DNA from: Mesorhizobium sp. YIM 152430
Lineage (GTDB): Bacteria > Pseudomonadota > Alphaproteobacteria > Rhizobiales > Rhizobiaceae
Assembly (NCBI RefSeq): GCF_029210365.1
Contig: NZ_JARGES010000027.1
Coordinates: 310,001 to 374,000 of the forward strand
Length of the DNA: 64,000 nucleotides
Direction: 5' to 3'
The notes beneath the pieces are model-generated. The model was not told where the DNA came from. It was given only the letters and a program-made list of their open reading frames with translations, and searched no databases. Shown piece after piece: positions 10,676-19,759 of this stretch (position 1 is the first letter of the stretch; every line of letters begins with the position of its first letter). Both the position numbers and the translations under genes were made by a program.

Positions 10676-13600
10676 CTATTTCAGGCGGCCGCTCGCATGG
10701 GCAAGCATGGTGTAGACCTTGCCGGTATCCGATGTCAGATAGGTCTGCGACATCATGTTGTCGCGGTCGTTCTTGGCCACATCCGAAAGCAGCTTCTCGA
10801 AGTCCTGGCAGTATCGATCGACCGCACCGCGGAACTCGCCATCGTTCTGATACTTGCGGCGGATGTCGTCGAAGGTCTGCTGGCCCTTCAGCGTGTAGAG
10901 GCGGCGCGTGAAGACGTTGCGCTCGCCCTTGCGGTAGCGGTCCCAAAGTTCGACCGATGCCTCATGGTCGATCGCCCGCGCGATGTCGACGGACAGCGAG
11001 TTGAGCGATTCGACCATCTGCAACGGCGAGCGCTGCGGCTGGACCGGCTTCGGTGCGGGCGCTTCGTCCTTGGATGCACCGCGCAAGAGCGCTCCGACCC
11101 AGCTTCCACCGGCCTGTTCCTGCACCGGCTCCGCCAGCGAGCCGCGCAACTGGGTCGCGGCTTGCGGGGCCGGAACGGGCGCAGCAGGCCGCGCGGCCGG
11201 CGGTGCCTGCCGCTCGATTCGTGCCGGCGACACGTCGAAGGAGCGGCCCGATTTCGAGACGATGTCGGACAGTTCCTTCAGCGCCTTGATCTGCTCGGAT
11301 ACCGCCTTGCGCATGGCGCTCGTCGATTCCTTCGTCTCCTCGGGCAACTGCATCACGCCCTTTTTCAGTTCCGCGCGCGTCTGGTCGAGTTCGGTGCGGA
11401 TCGTGCCGGCGGTCTTGCGGATTTCGTCGGTCGCGTCGGCAAAGCGCTTGGTGGCGCTTTCGACGACTTCCGAGATCGCATTTCGCATCTGTTCCGTCGA
11501 AACCTTGGTGCGGCCTTCCGCGCCTTCCAGCGCCTTGCCGACGACGCCTTCGAACGAGCGCATGACGCGTTCGATCTCTTCCGACTTCTTGACGAGGCCG
11601 GAGGCCAGCGTTTCGAGGGCGGTCTGCCGGTCGTCGAGCGTGGTCGCAAGGGTCGACTGGGCCGAGTTCAGCAACTCGCGCGCATTGGTCAGCATCTTGC
11701 CGTGATCCTCGAAGCGCGCGGCGATGCCGGCAACGTCGCGCAGAGTCGTGGAGGACAGTTCCGACAGCTTGCCCGCCTGCGCCTCGATGATCCGCGCAGA
11801 CGAAGCGAAGGACCGCGCGGCCTTTTCGGTCGTCTCGGCAAACTGCTCCGTCGTGCCGGCGAGCTTTTCGTCGACGCCGCCAAGATTGGCCGATGCCGTT
11901 TCGACGAGTTCGCCGAGCCGCGCATTGGAGGCCGAAAGCCGACCGAGAAGGCCGTCTACGCCGCGCGTCAGATCGCCCTGCGCCCGTTCGACGGCCGAAA
12001 GCGTCTCGCTCGTCTTGGCGTCGAGCGCCGATACGAGGGCGCTGTTGCCGGACTGGAGCCGTTCGGCTGCGGCCTGCGTGATCTCTTCGAGATTGCGCTG
12101 GAGGTCGGTGCTGCTTTCGGTGAAGCGGTCGACCAGCGGCCGCGCCGTCTCGTCGAGGATCCGGGCGATCTCGGAGGAGCGCGCCGAAAGCATCGCGTTG
12201 AGCTGGCGGGTCTTCTCGTCCAGCTTGCCGGAAGCGCCTTCGGTGCTCTCGTCGATGTGGCGGTTCATCGCGGCGAAGGTCTCGGCGATCGTATTGGCGC
12301 GTTCGACGAGTTCGGATTCGACGCGCGCAACCTGTTCAGCCAGGCGATCGCCGACATTGGCCGCGCCATGTGTCAGGCGTTCCTCGGCAGAGGCGACCTG
12401 GTTTTCGATGCGCGACGTCAGGAGACTGGTGCGATCGGCAAGCGCCTGATCGGCTGCGGCAAGTGCTTCGGCGATCGCCGCGGCACGGGCGTCGAGTTCT
12501 GCCGAAGTCTGGTGCGTGCGCGCCATGATTCGCTGTTCGGCCATATCGAAGGTGCGGGCAAGTTCATTCGCGCGCTCTTGCAGGCGCTCGTCCGAACCGT
12601 CGAGCACACTCGCGATCTCGCCGGCGCGCGCCGACAATGCGGCCTGTGTCTCGTCAAGGCGAACCACGATCCGGCGATCAGCGTCGGCAAAGACGTTCGA
12701 CAGGTCACTGGCGCGCGATGCGAGCGTATTCGCCGCCGCATCGGTGCGCGAGAGGAGGGCGCTGCCGGCCTCGTCGAAGCGGCCGACCACGTCGTCCGCG
12801 CGTCCTTCGAGGGCGCGGGCGGCATCTTCGGTCCGATTGGCCAGAGATTGCCCGACTTCGTCGAAGCGGGACACGACCTCGTCGGCACGCGAGAGCAGGC
12901 TGACGCGGATTTCATCGGCCTTGCCGGCAAGATCGCGGTCGGCGTCCTCGACGATCCGGGCGAAGTCGCCGGCGCGTTGCGAAAGCGAATGAGCCGCGTC
13001 CTCGACGCGCGCGGAAAGGCTGCGTTCGGCCGTCTCGAAGGCGGCAACCACTTCGAAGGACTTGGCGCCGAGAGCCTCGGCGCGTTGTTCGGCGCGGGCG
13101 GCCAGCGTTTCATCGGCCTCGGCGAAACGGTCGACCATCTCGGCTGCGCGCGCGAAGAGCGTCTGCGTGCGTTCGTCGAAGCGACCCGCAAGCACGCGAT
13201 CCGCATCCTCGAGGCGGACAGCAATCTCGTCGGCCTTGGCACCGAGCGCCTCTGCCGTTTTCTGGACGCGATCGGCGATCTTCTGATCGACGTCGATGAA
13301 GGCCTGGCCGGCCTGTTCGCCCATGGCCGCGGTCGCTTCGAGAACCTTGTCGCGCAGCGAACCGGCAACGACCACGGCGCTGCTTTCGAGAGCGCTGCGG
13401 ACATTGTCGACGCCGATCTTCAAGGCGCGTTCCATCGTGTGGGTGCGTTCCTCGATCACACCGGTCTGGCGACCGAACGCATCCTCGATCCGGCCGATGT
13501 CACTGGTAACCGAATCGGTGATCAGCGCGCGTCGTTCTCCCAGCGCTTCGATGTGGCGGGCAAATGTGTCCTCGACCTTGTTCATGTCGCTATTGATCGC

Positions 13601-16267
13601 CGCCGCAAGTTCGTTCTGCTTTTCGGCGAACAGGGCGATCTGGCGGAGGAACGTCTCGTCGATCCGTCCCATGTCGGCGTTGATTGCGCCCGTCAGTTCC
13701 TCCTGACGCGTGGCAAGCGTCGCGATATGGCGCGCGAACGCTTCCTCGACCTGCCGTGCATCGCCTGCAATGGCGTTCGACAGTTCCGACTGGCGGTCGC
13801 CGAGCTGTCGGGCGAGCTGACCGAACAATTCGCCGAAACGCTCGGCGCCGCGATGCACCGCGTTCTCCATCTCCGATTGACGCTGGGAAATCGCCTCGAC
13901 CTGCCGCGCGAAAGCCTCGTCGATCCGAGCGACGTCGCCCTCGACACGGGTGCCGAACTCGCTCTGGCGGGCGGTGAGAGTGTCGAACTGGCGGTCGAAT
14001 GCGGAAGAAAAGCGTTCCATATCGGCGTCGATCGCGGCGGAAAGGCCCGACTGGCGCTCGGCCAGACGTGTGATCTGCCGGTCGAACGCCTCGTCGATCC
14101 GCGAGACGTCGTTGCTTATTGCGGCTTGCAATTCGCCCTGGCGTGCACCGAGCGTCTCGATGCCCCGCAGGATCAGATCGTCCATGCGTTCCGCATCGGC
14201 CGCAATCGCCGCCGACAGATCGGCCTGGCGTTCCGCCATGCGGTCGATCTGGTTGGCGAAAGCGTCCTCGACGCGGGCCGTGCCGGAAGCGAGTGCGGTC
14301 GTCAGATCGGATTCGCGCTCCGCGATCGTGCGGACATGCTGCGAGACGGCATCGTCGAGCCCGCGACGCGTCGCGTCGAGAAGATCCATATCGTCCTTCA
14401 GCGCGACGGCAAGGCGCTCACGGCCTTCCGTGAGGCTCGAAATCTGCCGATCGATAGCCTCATCCATGCTGCGCTGGGTGTCGGCGAGGCGCACGATGTC
14501 GTCATTGAGCGCATTCGCCAGCAGCGACCGGCCTTCGGCCATGCGCTCGACATGGCTGGTGATGGCATCGTCCATTGCCTGGCGCGTCTCCGCAAGGCGC
14601 TCGAGATCGTCGTCGAGCGCAGCGCTGATCAGGTTGCGGCTTTCGCCGAGCTTGACCGAGAAGTCGGCTGTCCGCGCCTCGAGCATGGAGGAGGTCGAGG
14701 TGACGAGGTCGGAAAGGTCGGCCTCGATGCGCGCCTTGGTCTCGTCGAGCAGAACATTGACCTCCTGCTTGCCGTTGGTGAAGGTCTGCGCGATCTCCTT
14801 GGTGCGCTCGATCAGTGTGTCGTTGATCTGCTTGGCGCGCGCTTCGAGCGCGGCGTTGAGCTTTTCCGTACCGGTGTCGAGCGCCTGGGCGCGCGTTTCG
14901 AATTGGGAGAGCAGCGACTGGCCGCGTTCCTCGAGCGTCCGCTCGATGTCGCGCAGCCGCGTATCGAACTCGTCCGAGAGCGAGCGGGTCGAACTGCCCA
15001 GAAGCGAAATCATTCCGGTCGTGCGATCATCCAGCATCTGCGACAGCGAGCGGGTCGCGTGGTCGGTCGCATCCGTCAGCGAAGCGATTCGCGTATCCAG
15101 CAGGTTCGCCATCGCGTCGCCCGACGTCGATATGCGATCCGAGATCGCGCCGATGCGCAGATCGAGCGCATCGTTGAACGCCGTTCCGCTGTGATTCATG
15201 CGCTCGATCAGCGATGCGCCGCTGTCGGCGATCGTGCCGGAAAGCTGGCCGGAAACATCGACGATGTTCTTGCGAATGACATCGCTTGCCGCCGACAATT
15301 CGTCCTTGAGCGTTTCATGCGCGCCGGCGATCGAGGCGCGGACGCGCTCGGCATGGCTGACGACCGCTTCACGCTCGCTGCCGAGACCGTCGACCAGCGC
15401 CCGGATACGGGTCTCGTTCTCCGAATACGCCCGTTCAAGCTCGTTGACTTCGATGTGGACGAGGGTTTCCAGTTCGACCGCACGGGCAAGCGTGCGCTCG
15501 ATTCCTTCACCCATGGCCTGCACCTCGCGGCGCACGGCTTGGCCGACCATCATGACCCGATCCGTGGCGATATGCTCGGGTTCGGCAAGGCGGAAGGCGA
15601 CTTCCGTCATGGATTGCGCGGCATGGCGCATTTCCTGCGCGCGGCGGATCATCACCGCGAAACCCCAGAACAGGATGACCGGCACGATGATTCCGAGTGC
15701 AAGGCCAATCGCATAGGGCGCGGCGATCAGATCTGCGAGCGAACCGATCTGCCAGATCTGCGGCGAAAAGAGGAGGTGGCCGACGACAAGGCCGGATGCG
15801 GCCCAGACGACCGAGAGCAGCGCGACGACCCAGTAGACGGTCCTCGGCACTGGCTTTGAAATGTTCTGGACGAAGCTCTTATAGTCTTTCTGGCGATCGT
15901 CATTGGCGGCGGCGAAGGCGGAGGGCCGGGCCGACGCCTGCGCTTCGACGGGCTGAAGGTCGGCGATCCGTGTCGGCCCGTCATTGGCGGCTTTTGCGAG
16001 GACGGGTGCTGCGGCCGCGGCAGTCGCTTCGGCAGGTGCGGAGCCATCGCCATCCGTTTCGGCCTCGCGATTCTCCATTGCGAGTTCTTCGGCCGCCCGG
16101 GAAATCTGCGCCTCGAAATCCTCCATCGACGCGGCGATATCGAGGTTCTCTTCCTGTGGCGCCTCGGCCTCGTCGTCGTCCATGACGAGCTCGATATCGA
16201 GAGCGTCTTCGAGCTCCTTTTCGATATCGGTGTCGAGTTCTTTGTTCGTCGCCGGTTTCGTCGCCAT
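10676..16267 (-). CDS. Growth pole ring (GPR)-like giant coiled-coil membrane protein
   Basis: 1863 residues, the largest gene in the window. Residues 1-140 are acidic, then Ala-rich, and cytoplasmic. Two transmembrane segments follow (about 144-167 and 183-207). A very long Ala/Glu/Arg/Asp-rich helical rod runs from about 210 to 1670, with 36- and then 29-residue repeats. A Pro/Ala linker covers 1680-1755, and a conserved-looking globular tail (SLSVDIARAIDHEASVELWDRYRKG) ends the protein. Related rhizobial proteins were once called kinesin-like or apolipoprotein A1/A4/E-like. The Agrobacterium GPR protein, about 2100 residues, forms a ring at the growing pole and is needed for polar growth. 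I assign homology from architecture and repeat type, not from a search. The gene is probably monocistronic, with its own terminator. Confidence 0.85.
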   Translation of the reverse strand: MATKPATNKELDTDIEKELEDALDIELVMDDDEAEAPQEENLDIAASMEDFEAQISRAAEELAMENREAETDGDGSAPAEATAAAAAPVLAKAANDGPTRIADLQPVEAQASARPSAFAAANDDRQKDYKSFVQNISKPVPRTVYWVVALLSVVWAASGLVVGHLLFSPQIWQIGSLADLIAAPYAIGLALGIIVPVILFWGFAVMIRRAQEMRHAAQSMTEVAFRLAEPEHIATDRVMMVGQAVRREVQAMGEGIERTLARAVELETLVHIEVNELERAYSENETRIRALVDGLGSEREAVVSHAERVRASIAGAHETLKDELSAASDVIRKNIVDVSGQLSGTIADSGASLIERMNHSGTAFNDALDLRIGAISDRISTSGDAMANLLDTRIASLTDATDHATRSLSQMLDDRTTGMISLLGSSTRSLSDEFDTRLRDIERTLEERGQSLLSQFETRAQALDTGTEKLNAALEARAKQINDTLIERTKEIAQTFTNGKQEVNVLLDETKARIEADLSDLVTSTSSMLEARTADFSVKLGESRNLISAALDDDLERLAETRQAMDDAITSHVERMAEGRSLLANALNDDIVRLADTQRSMDEAIDRQISSLTEGRERLAVALKDDMDLLDATRRGLDDAVSQHVRTIAERESDLTTALASGTARVEDAFANQIDRMAERQADLSAAIAADAERMDDLILRGIETLGARQGELQAAISNDVSRIDEAFDRQITRLAERQSGLSAAIDADMERFSSAFDRQFDTLTARQSEFGTRVEGDVARIDEAFARQVEAISQRQSEMENAVHRGAERFGELFGQLARQLGDRQSELSNAIAGDARQVEEAFARHIATLATRQEELTGAINADMGRIDETFLRQIALFAEKQNELAAAINSDMNKVEDTFARHIEALGERRALITDSVTSDIGRIEDAFGRQTGVIEERTHTMERALKIGVDNVRSALESSAVVVAGSLRDKVLEATAAMGEQAGQAFIDVDQKIADRVQKTAEALGAKADEIAVRLEDADRVLAGRFDERTQTLFARAAEMVDRFAEADETLAARAEQRAEALGAKSFEVVAAFETAERSLSARVEDAAHSLSQRAGDFARIVEDADRDLAGKADEIRVSLLSRADEVVSRFDEVGQSLANRTEDAARALEGRADDVVGRFDEAGSALLSRTDAAANTLASRASDLSNVFADADRRIVVRLDETQAALSARAGEIASVLDGSDERLQERANELARTFDMAEQRIMARTHQTSAELDARAAAIAEALAAADQALADRTSLLTSRIENQVASAEERLTHGAANVGDRLAEQVARVESELVERANTIAETFAAMNRHIDESTEGASGKLDEKTRQLNAMLSARSSEIARILDETARPLVDRFTESSTDLQRNLEEITQAAAERLQSGNSALVSALDAKTSETLSAVERAQGDLTRGVDGLLGRLSASNARLGELVETASANLGGVDEKLAGTTEQFAETTEKAARSFASSARIIEAQAGKLSELSSTTLRDVAGIAARFEDHGKMLTNARELLNSAQSTLATTLDDRQTALETLASGLVKKSEEIERVMRSFEGVVGKALEGAEGRTKVSTEQMRNAISEVVESATKRFADATDEIRKTAGTIRTELDQTRAELKKGVMQLPEETKESTSAMRKAVSEQIKALKELSDIVSKSGRSFDVSPARIERQAPPAARPAAPVPAPQAATQLRGSLAEPVQEQAGGSWVGALLRGASKDEAPAPKPVQPQRSPLQMVESLNSLSVDIARAIDHEASVELWDRYRKGERNVFTRRLYTLKGQQTFDDIRRKYQNDGEFRGAVDRYCQDFEKLLSDVAKNDRDNMMSQTYLTSDTGKVYTMLAHASGRLK
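12434..13303 (-). repeat. GPR repeat block B: ten 29-residue repeats
   Basis: Residues 989-1278 of the GPR-like protein fall into ten consecutive units of exactly 29 residues, starting at 989, 1018, 1047, 1076, 1105, 1134, 1163, 1192, 1221 and 1250. Units share a pattern of the form RFDEAxxxLxxRxxxAAxxLxxRAxExxx. Examples begin RFDEVGQSLANRTEDAA and RFDEAGSALLSRTDAAA. DNA copies are diverged, so this is old protein-level repetition. Similar periodicity continues more weakly beyond 1278. Confidence 0.85.
13448..14317 (-). repeat. GPR repeat block A: ten 29-residue repeats
   Basis: Residues 651-940 of the GPR-like protein are ten back-to-back 29-residue units with no insertions, starting at 651, 680, 709, 738, 767, 796, 825, 854, 883 and 912. 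Consensus is RQxELxxAIxxDxxRIDEAFxRQIxxLAE. Examples begin RQGELQAAISNDVSRIDEAF and RQEELTGAINADMGRIDETF. The phase marker is Arg-Gln at the first two positions. Confidence 0.9.
14318..14641 (-). repeat. GPR repeat block: three 36-residue repeats
   Basis: Residues 543-650 of the GPR-like protein form three 36-residue units (543, 579, 615), for example beginning GRSLLANALNDDIVRLADTQ and GRERLAVALKDDMDLLDATR. They look like the 29-residue unit with one extra heptad, and run directly into block A. Confidence 0.8.
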
Positions 16268-16521
16268 GCCGCTCTACCCTGTACGATCGCAGCGGGTCAC
16301 CGTATTCGGCTTGAAACCACCCGCCAGTTGAGGCCCAATTTGCCCGTTTCGTATCGTATCGGGACAGGCGCGGTATGGGAACTCGCAATTCCGGCCATGT
16401 GTAAAACTTTAAACATAAGGTTAATGGCGCTCAACGCAGATGAAAGATTCCTTGGCAGTTTGCTGCCAATGCGCCCGCCCGCGTTAACCGACCATCCATA
16501 TGGCGCATACACGATCCCGGA

Positions 16522-16860
16522 ATGACACAGATGAACGATTCGCGGACAGACCTGATCGACGGGCGGCATCTTGACCGTCAGACCATGGGCGATCCACGTC
16601 TTGCCGCCGAACTTCTGGGGATGTTCGTCGTGCAGCTCGATGCGGCCTTGCGCGAACTCGCCGATGCCGGGCCGCAAAGGCGGATCGCGATCGCCCATGC
16701 CCTCAAGGGGACGGCGCGCTCGCTCGGCATCCCGGCGGTGGCCGATTGTGCCGTTGCGCTCGAATCGCCTCTGGCAGACCGGACGATCGTGGACCGCCTC
16801 TCACGCATCACTGCCTTGCTGAGGGAAGAGGTCGGGCGGCGGGAGTCGCATCCGGGTTGA
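16522..16860 (+). CDS. Histidine phosphotransfer (Hpt) domain protein
   Basis: 112 residues, essentially a single Hpt four-helix bundle. The phospho-accepting histidine is His59 in IAIAHALKGTARSLGI, matching the HxLKGxxxxLG signature. It would relay phosphate between a hybrid kinase and a response regulator; CckA (about 10 kb away) and other hybrid kinases are possible donors (inference). It lacks the sequence hallmarks I would need to call it ChpT, which is larger. It is divergent from the GPR-like gene across a 254-base intergenic region. MTQMNDSR is used as the start; a second Met at residue 4 is equally possible. Confidence 0.8.
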   Translation: MTQMNDSRTDLIDGRHLDRQTMGDPRLAAELLGMFVVQLDAALRELADAGPQRRIAIAHALKGTARSLGIPAVADCAVALESPLADRTIVDRLSRITALLREEVGRRESHPG

Positions 16861-16948
16861 CACCCGGTTTCCAGCCATTATGTCATCGCCGCAACGTGCG
16901 CCGGCCCCGCGCCGACAATGAACGCGCCACTTTTCGACAGGTTTTTCA

Positions 16949-17269
16949 ATGACCAGGCTTACCTTTGTCGCCTTTGACGGCACGCGCTTCGACGTTGAGG
17001 CCGAAAACGGCTCGACCGTGATGGAAAATGCGATCAAGGCGGGCGTGCCGGGCATCGAGGCCGAATGCGGCGGCGCGTGCGCCTGCGCGACGTGTCATGT
17101 CTATGTCGACGAGGAATGGTCCCCGGCTGTTGGTGAGCCGCAGGCGATGGAAGAGGACATGCTCGACTTTGCCTATGACGTGCGTCCGACCTCGCGCCTG
17201 TCGTGCCAGATCCGGGTCGCCGACGCGCTGGACGGGCTCACCGTTCACGTTCCCGAACGTCAGGGCTGA
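16949..17269 (+). CDS. 2Fe-2S ferredoxin, adrenodoxin/FdxB type
   Basis: 106 residues. Cluster ligands are Cys40, Cys46, Cys49 and Cys86 in the pattern C-x5-C-x2-C-x36-C ([12 protein letters not shown] and LSCQI), as in adrenodoxin-type ferredoxins that serve Fe-S assembly or P450 electron transfer. [14 protein letters not shown] is the conserved acidic partner-binding helix. Rhodobacter FdVI and Caulobacter FdxB are the closest types I know; no isc/suf or P450 gene is nearby. The end overlaps the convergent DUF922 gene by 10 bases. Confidence 0.92.
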   Translation: MTRLTFVAFDGTRFDVEAENGSTVMENAIKAGVPGIEAECGGACACATCHVYVDEEWSPAVGEPQAMEEDMLDFAYDVRPTSRLSCQIRVADALDGLTVHVPERQG

Positions 17270-17871
17270 CGCCCGTCCTCGATCTTTTCGAGGCGGTATT
17301 CCAGAAGCCGCAGCATCCGGCTTTCGAAATTGATGCTTTCGACATTGTCGTAACGCGCCTGTTCGGCGTCGTGTTCGGCGAGCAGGCGCTTGCTGATCCC
17401 TTCCGCCGCTGCCGCAGCCTCCTGGCACGATGACGCGTGGCGCACTCCGAGCAGCGCTTCTTCCATGCGCTGCGCATAGGTTCGGGCAATCACGATATGT
17501 CCTTCCTCGTGGCGCCTGATGTCGGCCGAAAGCGTGTCCCACATCAAGGCGGTATCGATCTGCGCGCCGCGTCGGTTGCGCCATCGCGGCAGGTGGACTT
17601 CGGCCGAAATACGCACATCGGCCTCGCTCACGCTGCATCGACGGCCGTCTTCCTGGTAGCCGATGCGCGTCTTGAACTCCATGCGCGTGGCGCCGGGATG
17701 CCGATTGCCGGTCGATCCGAGAAGGGGTCCACGCCGCTGCAACTCGGTCTCGATCTCGCTCAGCGTCTGACCGCCTATGGAAAAATAGCTGTAGGAGCGC
17801 GACACCGAAGCTGCGTCGGCGACGAGGGTCGTCGCAAGAATGGCGATTCCGCCCGCCAGCATGTGCTTCAT
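17260..17871 (-). CDS. Secreted DUF922 family putative Zn-dependent protease
   Basis: 203 residues with a cleavable signal peptide ([20 protein letters not shown]). The sequence has the DUF922 layout: an N-terminal beta region beginning [23 protein letters not shown], and a core helix [16 protein letters not shown] with the HExxH zinc-binding motif at residues 121-125. Two cysteines (Cys79 and one in SSCQEA) could form a disulfide in the periplasm. The proteolytic function is predicted for the family, not proven. Convergent with, and overlapping, the ferredoxin gene by 10 bases; upstream it is divergent from folP. Confidence 0.82.
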   Translation of the reverse strand: MKHMLAGGIAILATTLVADAASVSRSYSYFSIGGQTLSEIETELQRRGPLLGSTGNRHPGATRMEFKTRIGYQEDGRRCSVSEADVRISAEVHLPRWRNRRGAQIDTALMWDTLSADIRRHEEGHIVIARTYAQRMEEALLGVRHASSCQEAAAAAEGISKRLLAEHDAEQARYDNVESINFESRMLRLLEYRLEKIEDGRQP

Positions 17872-18026
17872 GATCGTCTCCTTGGCCCATTCATGCGGCC
17901 CGCGCCTGCATGAGGCAACGTTCGACGCGCAAAATTCGCATCACGATTGCACGCAAAGCTGAAGAATTGCTGCGCAAGGCGCGAAAACCGTTGATCTTGA
18001 GCGGTGCGTCGTTCCATAGCGACGCC

Positions 18027-18875
18027 ATGTCGATCGATCCCTTCGCCAAACACGTCTGGCCGCTGGCTCATGGCCGCACGCTCGCACTCGGTCCGCGCGC
18101 GGTTCTCATGGGCATCCTCAACGTGACGCCGGACAGTTTTTCAGATGGCGGAAAGTTTGCCGCGCTCGACAGCGCCTTGCGCCAAGCCGAGGAGATGGCG
18201 GCCGCCGGCGCCGTCATCATCGATGTCGGCGGCGAATCCACGCGACCGGGCGCCGACCCCGTCTCGTCGGCCGAAGAGCAGGCGCGCGTGCTACCCGTGA
18301 TCGAGGCGCTGGCCCGGCGCAGCGACATGATCCTGTCGGTCGATACGTATCGGGCAGATACCGCGCGTCTGGCGATTCAGGCCGGAGCTCATATCGTCAA
18401 CGATGTCTGGGGGCTCCAAAAGGAGCGCGGCCTGGCCGGAATCGCGGCCGAGACCGGCGCCGGTCTCGTCATCATGCATACGGGACGCGAGCGTGAAAAG
18501 CTTCCCGATCCGGTCGAAGACCAGTTCCATTTTCTCAACCGCTCGCTTGAAATCGCGGCCGAGGCCGGTGTCCGGCCCGATCAGATTGTCCTCGATCCCG
18601 GTTTCGGGTTTGCCAAGGACACCAGTGAAAACATCACCTTGATCGCGCGGTTTGTCGAATTGCGCGAACTTCGCCACCCATGGCTCGTCGGCACGTCGCG
18701 CAAGCGCTTTCTCGGCAAGATCACCGGCCGGGAGGCGGCGGAGCGCGGCGTCGGTACGGCGGCAACGAGCGTCGCATTGCGACTTGCGGGCGCCGCCATT
18801 TTTCGTGTTCATGATGTCGCGATCAACGCCGACGCGTTAAAGGTCGCCGATGCCATTCTGGCGCGGCGCGCCTGA
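18027..18875 (+). CDS. folP: Dihydropteroate synthase FolP
   Basis: 282 residues when started at MSIDPFAKHVWPLAHG; the frame extends 39 codons upstream, but that part is basic and lacks family character. Signatures are MGILNVTPDSFSDGG (pterin-binding loop 1), DVGGESTRPGA (loop 2), the segment DPGFGFAKD, and VGTSRKRFLG near the end. It condenses p-aminobenzoate with dihydropterin pyrophosphate in folate synthesis and is the sulfonamide target (family knowledge). folB begins 20 bases after its stop, and folK follows, so this is a compact folate operon. Confidence 0.96.
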   Translation: MSIDPFAKHVWPLAHGRTLALGPRAVLMGILNVTPDSFSDGGKFAALDSALRQAEEMAAAGAVIIDVGGESTRPGADPVSSAEEQARVLPVIEALARRSDMILSVDTYRADTARLAIQAGAHIVNDVWGLQKERGLAGIAAETGAGLVIMHTGREREKLPDPVEDQFHFLNRSLEIAAEAGVRPDQIVLDPGFGFAKDTSENITLIARFVELRELRHPWLVGTSRKRFLGKITGREAAERGVGTAATSVALRLAGAAIFRVHDVAINADALKVADAILARRA

Positions 18876-18894
18876 CGGGAGATTACCTTCGACC

Positions 18895-19254
18895 ATGTAT
18901 ACGATCCGATTGAAGAACTGCGCGTTCTTCGCCCGCCATGGCGTCTTCGTCGAAGAAGAAACGCTCGGCCAGCGCTTCTACATCGATGCCGAACTGACAA
19001 TCGTGCCGGAGGGATCGCTCGACAGCGATTCCATCGAGGGAACGGTCGACTACGGCGCGGCCTTCGTCGAGATCGAGAAAGTCGTCACCGGCGCCCGCCG
19101 TTTCCTGATCGAGAAACTTGCGGTCGATGTGGCCAAGGCGCTGTGCGCGCGCTTCCCGCAGGTGACCAAAGCCTCGATCACGGTGCGCAAGCCGAGCGCA
19201 CCTGTTCCCGGCGTCCTTGATTTCGTCGAGGTCAATATTGTCTGGCCGCAATAG
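18895..19254 (+). CDS. folB: Dihydroneopterin aldolase FolB
   Basis: 119 residues from MYTIRLKNCAFFARHGVF; upstream in-frame starts would run into folP. Family signatures are the N-terminal FARHGVFVEEETLGQRF with its conserved Glu/Gly substrate contacts, TVDYGAAF, and the C-terminal ITVRKPSAPVPGVLDFVEV. It converts 7,8-dihydroneopterin to 6-hydroxymethyl-dihydropterin and glycolaldehyde. GGGAG lies about 14 bases upstream. The 3' end overlaps the likely TTG start of folK. Confidence 0.95.
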   Translation: MYTIRLKNCAFFARHGVFVEEETLGQRFYIDAELTIVPEGSLDSDSIEGTVDYGAAFVEIEKVVTGARRFLIEKLAVDVAKALCARFPQVTKASITVRKPSAPVPGVLDFVEVNIVWPQ

Positions 19255-19759
19255 GGTGCGGGCCTATCTGGGCCTTGGAGGCAATCTGGGCGATCCGCAA
19301 GCGGCCATGGCTGCGGCCCTCGCCATGCTCGATGCCGAGCACGAAATAGCCGTCATGCGCGTGTCCTCGCTCTACCGCACGCCGCCTTGGGGGCTGGTCG
19401 ACCAGCCGGACTTCCTGAACGCGGTTGCTGAAATCGAGACGACGCTTGTGCCGCGCCTGTTGCTCGACGCCTGCCTTGCGGCGGAGCGGGCGCTGAAGCG
19501 CGTGCGCAACGAGCGCTGGGGGCCGCGGGCCATCGATATCGACGTCCTGATCTACGGCGATCTCTCCATTCACGAGGACGGGCTGACCGTTCCACATCCG
19601 CGCATTGCCGAGCGCGCCTTCGTGCTCGTGCCGCTGCTGGAAATCGCGCCCCACCTCATGATCGCGGACCGCCCGCTCGACGCGGCGCTACAAACCCTGG
19701 ATGTGAGCGGAATCGAACGCCTCGATCTGGCCCCTGACTGGTGGCGAGCTGGACGCTAG
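19238..19759 (+). CDS. folK: HPPK, 6-hydroxymethyl-7,8-dihydropterin pyrophosphokinase FolK
   Basis: About 173 residues. Signatures are AYLGLGGNLGDP at the N-terminus, LYRTPPWG, DQPDFLNAV, and the metal/ATP-binding segment RWGPRAIDIDVLIYGD, followed by PHPRIAERAFVLVPL. It transfers pyrophosphate from ATP to the pterin, the step before FolP. The start is uncertain. A TTG at 19238 has GAGG six bases upstream and overlaps folB by 17 bases; a GTG at 19256, just after the folB stop, is the alternative. The 3' end overlaps the convergent antiporter gene by four bases. Confidence 0.94.
   Translation: MSGRNRVRAYLGLGGNLGDPQAAMAAALAMLDAEHEIAVMRVSSLYRTPPWGLVDQPDFLNAVAEIETTLVPRLLLDACLAAERALKRVRNERWGPRAIDIDVLIYGDLSIHEDGLTVPHPRIAERAFVLVPLLEIAPHLMIADRPLDAALQTLDVSGIERLDLAPDWWRAGR

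Noticed and set aside
12434-14641. Regular 87- and 108-base periodicity that could suggest a CRISPR or DNA satellite
   Set aside because: The units are in frame, diverged at DNA level and conserved as protein; no identical short direct repeats with unique spacers.
10490-15859. A very long plus-strand open frame opposite the GPR-like gene (about 1790 codons)
   Set aside because: It is the mirror of the repetitive Ala/Arg/Glu-coding GPR frame: high GC with a strong codon bias leaves the antisense frame free of stops. It is Arg/Gly/Ala-rich without domains, has no ribosome-binding site, and the minus-strand frame has TM helices, exact repeats and a terminator.
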